A stretch of 64,000 nt of DNA from Drosophila miranda (lineage: Eukaryota > Arthropoda > Insecta > Diptera > Drosophilidae). The stretch is from contig NC_046676.1 in NCBI RefSeq assembly GCF_003369915.1, positions 9,393,501 to 9,457,500 of the forward strand. The letters are read 5' to 3'. The notes beneath the pieces were generated by a model. It worked only from the letters and a program-made list of their open reading frames with translations, had not been told where the DNA came from and did no database searches. The translations under genes and the position numbers were made by a program. Shown here one piece after another: positions 59,701 to 64,000 of the stretch; within the stretch, counting starts at the first letter, position 1, and every line of letters begins with the position of its first letter.

Positions 59701-62700
59701 TCGGTTAATTTCAAAACCCGCATAATTTTGTTTTTCTTCTCTTACCAATAAAAAAACAAAACAAAATATTACGGAAAAAAAAAAATAAATTAAACCATTA
59801 TAAAAAAGGTCAATTTAAAAAGTTGAATTAGTGTAGAGTGCAACATTAACGAGAACGAAACTTCGGACGTAGCACGCACAGGAACTCAACGAAAAAATAA
59901 AACTCACGTCAAATAAATTAAAAAGAAAAAGGAAAATCATATTAAACGATTCCTCGGGACAGCACACGCACAATGAAAGCGCCCAGCGCACGACATATTA
60001 GGGATACTATGTATATATGTATATAGCGAGAGATATGTATATACATCTGATTACTGAGATTTCCATCTATGTATTTACAAAATTTTGTGGGTGTTCTGAA
60101 AGTTCTGGTATAGCTTTTATCGATTGGTTTTTGTTATCATTTTTTATTTGATTATTCTTTTTGGTGTGCGCACCTTGAAGCCAAGTAAGCGGATGGCGAG
60201 ACCGTGGTGGGGGATACCGGCTCATCCAGATCGTCGTCCTCGTTGCCAAACTGATGCGAGGAGCGACTGCGCGCCAGCCGGGTGCGGCGCTCCTTCATGG
60301 CCAGGTAACGGGAGCGGCCTGTCCCGTAGCGACTGTCCGAGTCGTCGCCCGTTCCGTTGGCGTCCTCGTCGAAGGAGGCGGTGGGCGTGGATAGCGAGGG
60401 TTGCGTTACAATGGCGCTGCTCTTGCTCTTGTTTAGAAAGCGGCTTGTGTAGCTGCAAAAATGTTGATTCGGTTCGGTTTGGTTTTTGTTTTGGTTTTGG
60501 TTGGGCTTGGATTTGGATTTGATATGCTTTTGTTTTGCTCTTTGGTTCTGTGTTTGTTTTTGTTTTTTCTTTTTTTCTTTACTTTGCTGTAGCTGTAGCT
60601 GTGGATGTGTGTATTTTTTTTAAATTTTCTTTGTCATTGCCTTGTATCTCGTGTACCTGGTGTTGCTCTAATCCCATCCCATCCCAACCCCATTCCAGTT
60701 GCCTGTGGAAAATCCGCGACCGCTTAATTAACTAACTTTCGACTAGCTTAAGTCCTTCACGCTGTGTCTGTGTGTGTCTGTGTATCTCATTTATTAGGCA
60801 ACAAAATTCAATTAAAATACACAGCGCGGACGAAAAAAAAAACAAAGCAACAAGGTTTCGGCAGAAAAGTTTCTAATTAAATTCACATTTCACATTATCG
60901 AAAGTTCAGCAAAGTAGTTGCGAAAAGTTTGGTTAAGTACAAGAAATTATGGCGCCAATTGGCGTTCACCTGGTGGGTTCGCCGTGTATGTATGGGTGTG
61001 TGTGTGTGTGTATGGCAGTGTATTGGCATGGGGTTGGGAGGGTTAGGTCCTACGGAAAGAAGGGGCAAGGCAACATCGACAACAGCTACAACATGTACGA
61101 TTACTCATACAAAAACAAAAATATACACGGAAAAAAACACATGAATTGAACGCTTACATGCTAAAGTGAGTAACACAAATACAACGATATTGAAAAAGTT
61201 GAGAGCACAGGAGCGTAGGCAGGAGGAAGAGTGGGAGGAGAAATTGTGGTCACTTCTCGCTTTTCCCCTGCCATTGCAGGAGGTAAAGCCAGGCGTTGCA
61301 CCATCTATTTGCACTGCTTAATTGTCAAAAAGAAAAAAGCAAAGCTTAAACAAGCGGAAGTGTTACAGTCGACGGCATCGACCATTAGCTACCTACTAAG
61401 CATAAATGGCTCCCTGTGGAACTCTTCCGAACAGAAACTCCAACAAAGTTACAAAGAAAACAGACCAAGCAAAACGGAGAATCACAGTCTCTCAAGACAG
61501 AGGGTTCCTTTTCCCTACAGAAAACGGACAAACGCCAAAGACTCGCCTTCAGTTCCTCATTGAAGCCCAAATATATGCAGTCTGAAATCCCCATCTCGGC
61601 TAGTGCAGCACAGTCAGAGTCCATCCATCTATCCATCCATCCATCCACACTTTCGAAATATCATACAAATAGCATAAATAAATACGAGTGCTCGCCGTAC
61701 TGAATGGGAAATTGACGGAAGGACGGAAAACAGACGGATGGATGCCAGCAAACAGACTGATAGCAGATAGCAATTAGTATTGTTCCAGAGAGGTGAGAGA
61801 AGGTAGCGTCCGCTGTAATTACATTACGCAAGATTTGTTGCAGGCTAGGAAAAGGGGTGCAGGGGCGCCGAAAGGGTTCAATATTTGTTGTCGTGCAAAA
61901 GTAAAATTAAAGAAGTTTGTGTCGCCCAAGCACAAAGGCATTCAGGCCTTGAGTGGGCCACATTGATCCCTTTGAAAAGGGTATTGACAGACAGGCGGAC
62001 TGACGGACAAAGGGAGACAGACAATGGGTGAAGTAAAGTTAATTTCCAGCCCTTTGAGTGGCTCTTTGAAAGCAACATCATCGTCAACATCATCATCATC
62101 CTCCTCTGGAAGGAAGAGACTTCTGTAGCAGCTCCAAGTACTCAAAAATATGCTAAGAAAGAGGAAGCTTGCACAGGTTTTTTCTTTTGCTTTCGTTGAA
62201 ACATTTAAATATTTAATCAATAGTTCTTATCACTAATGGATTAGTGTTTCGATTGATTCGGAAGTTCTTTAGTCGGTTAGTGGGGAGCCGTGGGCCAAAC
62301 TCAATTGTCGTTAGGGTTAACAAGTAATTGAACTATGAATTGAATAGAATTTCACATATGTATTTGTATATGTGTATATGTCTGTATATCTGGCTAGACA
62401 TCGGCAAGACGCTTTCGGTAGCGGGCCCGGTTGGGTCTGCTTATGTACGGTATTCTAAAGGGCAGTGCACTGCAAAGATCAACACAGAGAGAGAGAGAGA
62501 GAGAGAACACAAAGAGAGAGTGATAGAAATGTGTAGACCGTGTTTGTGTGTGTGTGTTTACCTATCTGGGGTTGTGTGTATGTCTTTGGTTTCTTTCTTT
62601 GGCTTATGTGAAGGTTATGAACTTGACAATTAGACGCCACACGAGTCGTATGAGCAACAAAATGGCCAATACCAGGTTAGCGCCAGCACGGAGCAATTGT

Positions 62701-64000
62701 ACAAAGCTGCAGCGGCGGGAGCAGAGAACAGATACAAAAGAGAGTCGAAATAAGCACACATTAAAAGGCATTCAACATGGGGTAGCTCGGGGAAACTCGG
62801 GGACTTCGGAACACAAAATGTGTTGCCTACTTTTCAGGGAAATGTATCGCAAACCGAAACCAACATGAAATCCATTATGCATTTCAATTAAAGCTAATCT
62901 GTGCGAGTATATAGATCTATTTCAAATTTAAATTATGAAAATTAATTGCAGGCAGTTTGGTTAAGTGTAATTCAATTAGTTTTGACCCACAAAAAAACAG
63001 TAAAACAAATTACCGACTGAACATCAACAGCGATACTTGACACACAATCTATGCATGTTTATTCCGTTCTCATCAGATATGTATCTGTGCGGTGCGTGTA
63101 TCTTTGTATCATCAGTAGCATATAAGCGTCTAGATTCGAGAGTGTGAGTGTGTGTATCGTGTTCGTGTCCTCGATTTATTAGCCATGCAAATTAGTCCAG
63201 CTATAGAAACTACAAAATGGCGGAACTGTGGCCCCCGGGAAGGAAATACCTGCTGCCAGTGCCGCTGCTGCTGCCATAACGGTCCTCGCTCTCTCCCGCA
63301 TGATGTGGCGCGGGCACGGTGCGTGTGCGGGCGCTGCTGCTGCTCCCGCTGCCATAGCCGCTGCTCGAGGGCGTGGCATAAGTGCTGCGCGATGCCGCCG
63401 CTAGCGCAGTGTCGTCGCGGGAAGCACGCCGGGCTTCCAGGCGATCACGGTAGGAGCTGCCGCTGGTGGAGCTGCCGGTGGCCGCCGTTGTGGAGCTGGA
63501 GGCGCTGCTGGGCGTGGACTTGCTGGCACTGTTGCTGCTGCTGGTCGCACTCGCCTTGGGCTTGGTCTCCGGCTCCGACTCTGACTCGGACTCCGAGCTG
63601 GTCTCCTCCTCGCTGCTCGAGCTGGATTCGGCCTTCTTCTTGTCCGCCGTACCATTAGCGGTGGCCGGGGTGCTGTGCTGCGGCAGGAAGCGGCTAACGA
63701 AAGGCTTCTTCTCCGGCACTGCGGTGGTGGCTACCGAGTCTCGGGCACTCGAATGACGCGCCGTGCTGGGCGCCTTCTGCTGACTGCTGCTGCTGGGAGC
63801 CGCCGAGGCTGCCGCTGCTGCTGCAGCTGTGGCTGCTGCCCCAGAGCTGGCAGAGCTTTCGGTGGAGGCACTGCTGTCACTGCTGCCCGATCGCTGGGTC
63901 TTCTTCACTGCCGCAACTTGGGCCGAGACGGGCGGTTTCGACTGTTGGGTGGTAGGAGGAGTGGGAGTTGCATCAGAGTCTGTGGCGCTGGCTGTCTGTT
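56784..64000 (-). CDS. tn: thin (TRIM32-type) C-terminal half: Ser-rich linker and six NHL repeats (5' end outside the window)
   Basis: Minus-strand exons, 5' to 3': 64000 (open at the edge)-63250, 60452-60174, 59442-58681, 58043-57884, 57545-57405, 57147-57071, 56997-56784, ending in TAA. All junctions are GT-AG and in phase. The first exons encode a long Ser/Ala/Thr-rich, acidic and basic low-complexity linker. The last five encode six NHL repeats of about 45 residues, each with the G-V-x-V ... V-x-D-x-x-N-H-R-(I/V)-Q-(V/I) pattern, which close into a beta-propeller used for substrate or RNA binding. TRIM-NHL order and the neighbouring genes point to thin/abba, the TRIM32 orthologue that maintains muscle sarcomeres; mei-P26 and brat are the alternatives in the family. 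The RING, B-box and coiled coil would lie beyond 64000. An extra alternative exon between 60.5 and 63.2 kb cannot be excluded. Confidence 0.85.
57148..57170 (-). repeat. CA microsatellite forming a splice acceptor of thin
   Basis: Read on the minus strand, the intron ends in (CA)n followed by G, so the acceptor CAG is the last unit of the microsatellite (exon starts at 57147). There is no separate polypyrimidine tract next to the exon. Confidence 0.85.
60453..63249 (-). other. Large intron of thin
   Basis: 2.8 kb between the Ser-rich exons. It holds GT-rich and T-rich sequence near 60470-60620, a TG repeat near 60994-61010, an ATCC repeat near 61622-61646, an ATC repeat near 62082-62100 and a GA repeat at 62486-62506. 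I see no coding exon that fits the reading frame. Confidence 0.7.
62486..62506. repeat. GA microsatellite in a thin intron
   Basis: About 10 GA units, a potential GAGA-factor binding stretch. Confidence 0.8.

Overview
The window is insect nuclear DNA, almost certainly from a Drosophila. The support is short introns of about 55-100 bp beside long ones, abundant CA/TG microsatellites, TCAGTC-type initiators, and an insect gene set: a cysteine glutathione peroxidase, a 5-HT1B-type serotonin receptor and the NHL end of a thin/TRIM32-type protein. In D. melanogaster the genes I believe match these lie close together on 2R (about 55F-56B, from memory), so the window probably belongs to Muller element C. 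The sequence does not look like D. melanogaster itself; an obscura-group species is my guess, not something shown here.

Layout. 1-10 kb: a single-exon glutathione peroxidase-like gene (982-1587, +), a long stretch without clear genes, then two small minus-strand genes: a three-exon multi-pass membrane protein (8446-8993) and a weaker model ending in a PPPY tail (9475-9843). 10.78-20.23 kb: one complete, very young Ty3/gypsy-type LTR retrotransposon. It has 2.03-kb LTRs, a 4-bp target duplication, a tRNA-Lys primer site, an intact Gag ORF that begins with a RING-H2 finger, a -1 frameshift site, an intact Pol ORF and no env. 20-30 kb: no gene I can support, only simple repeats and one promoter-like block. 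30.2-31.2 kb: a three-exon multi-pass membrane protein whose tail carries two PTAP motifs. 31.2-37.7 kb: non-coding. 37.7-42.2 kb: the complete eight-exon coding region of the serotonin receptor, with one GC-AG intron. 42.2-56.8 kb: mostly non-coding, with promoter-like blocks near 46.2 and 48.3 kb. 56.8-64.0 kb: the last seven exons of thin on the minus strand, encoding a Ser-rich linker and six NHL repeats. The first exon in view is still open at the window edge, so the RING/B-box/coiled-coil half lies outside.

The cellular genes do not form a pathway; they are ordinary neighbours with separate promoters. The most unusual object is the retrotransposon. It is intact and apparently recent, couples a ubiquitin-ligase-type zinc finger to Gag, has exceptionally long LTRs, and lacks a normal polypurine tract in front of the 3' LTR.
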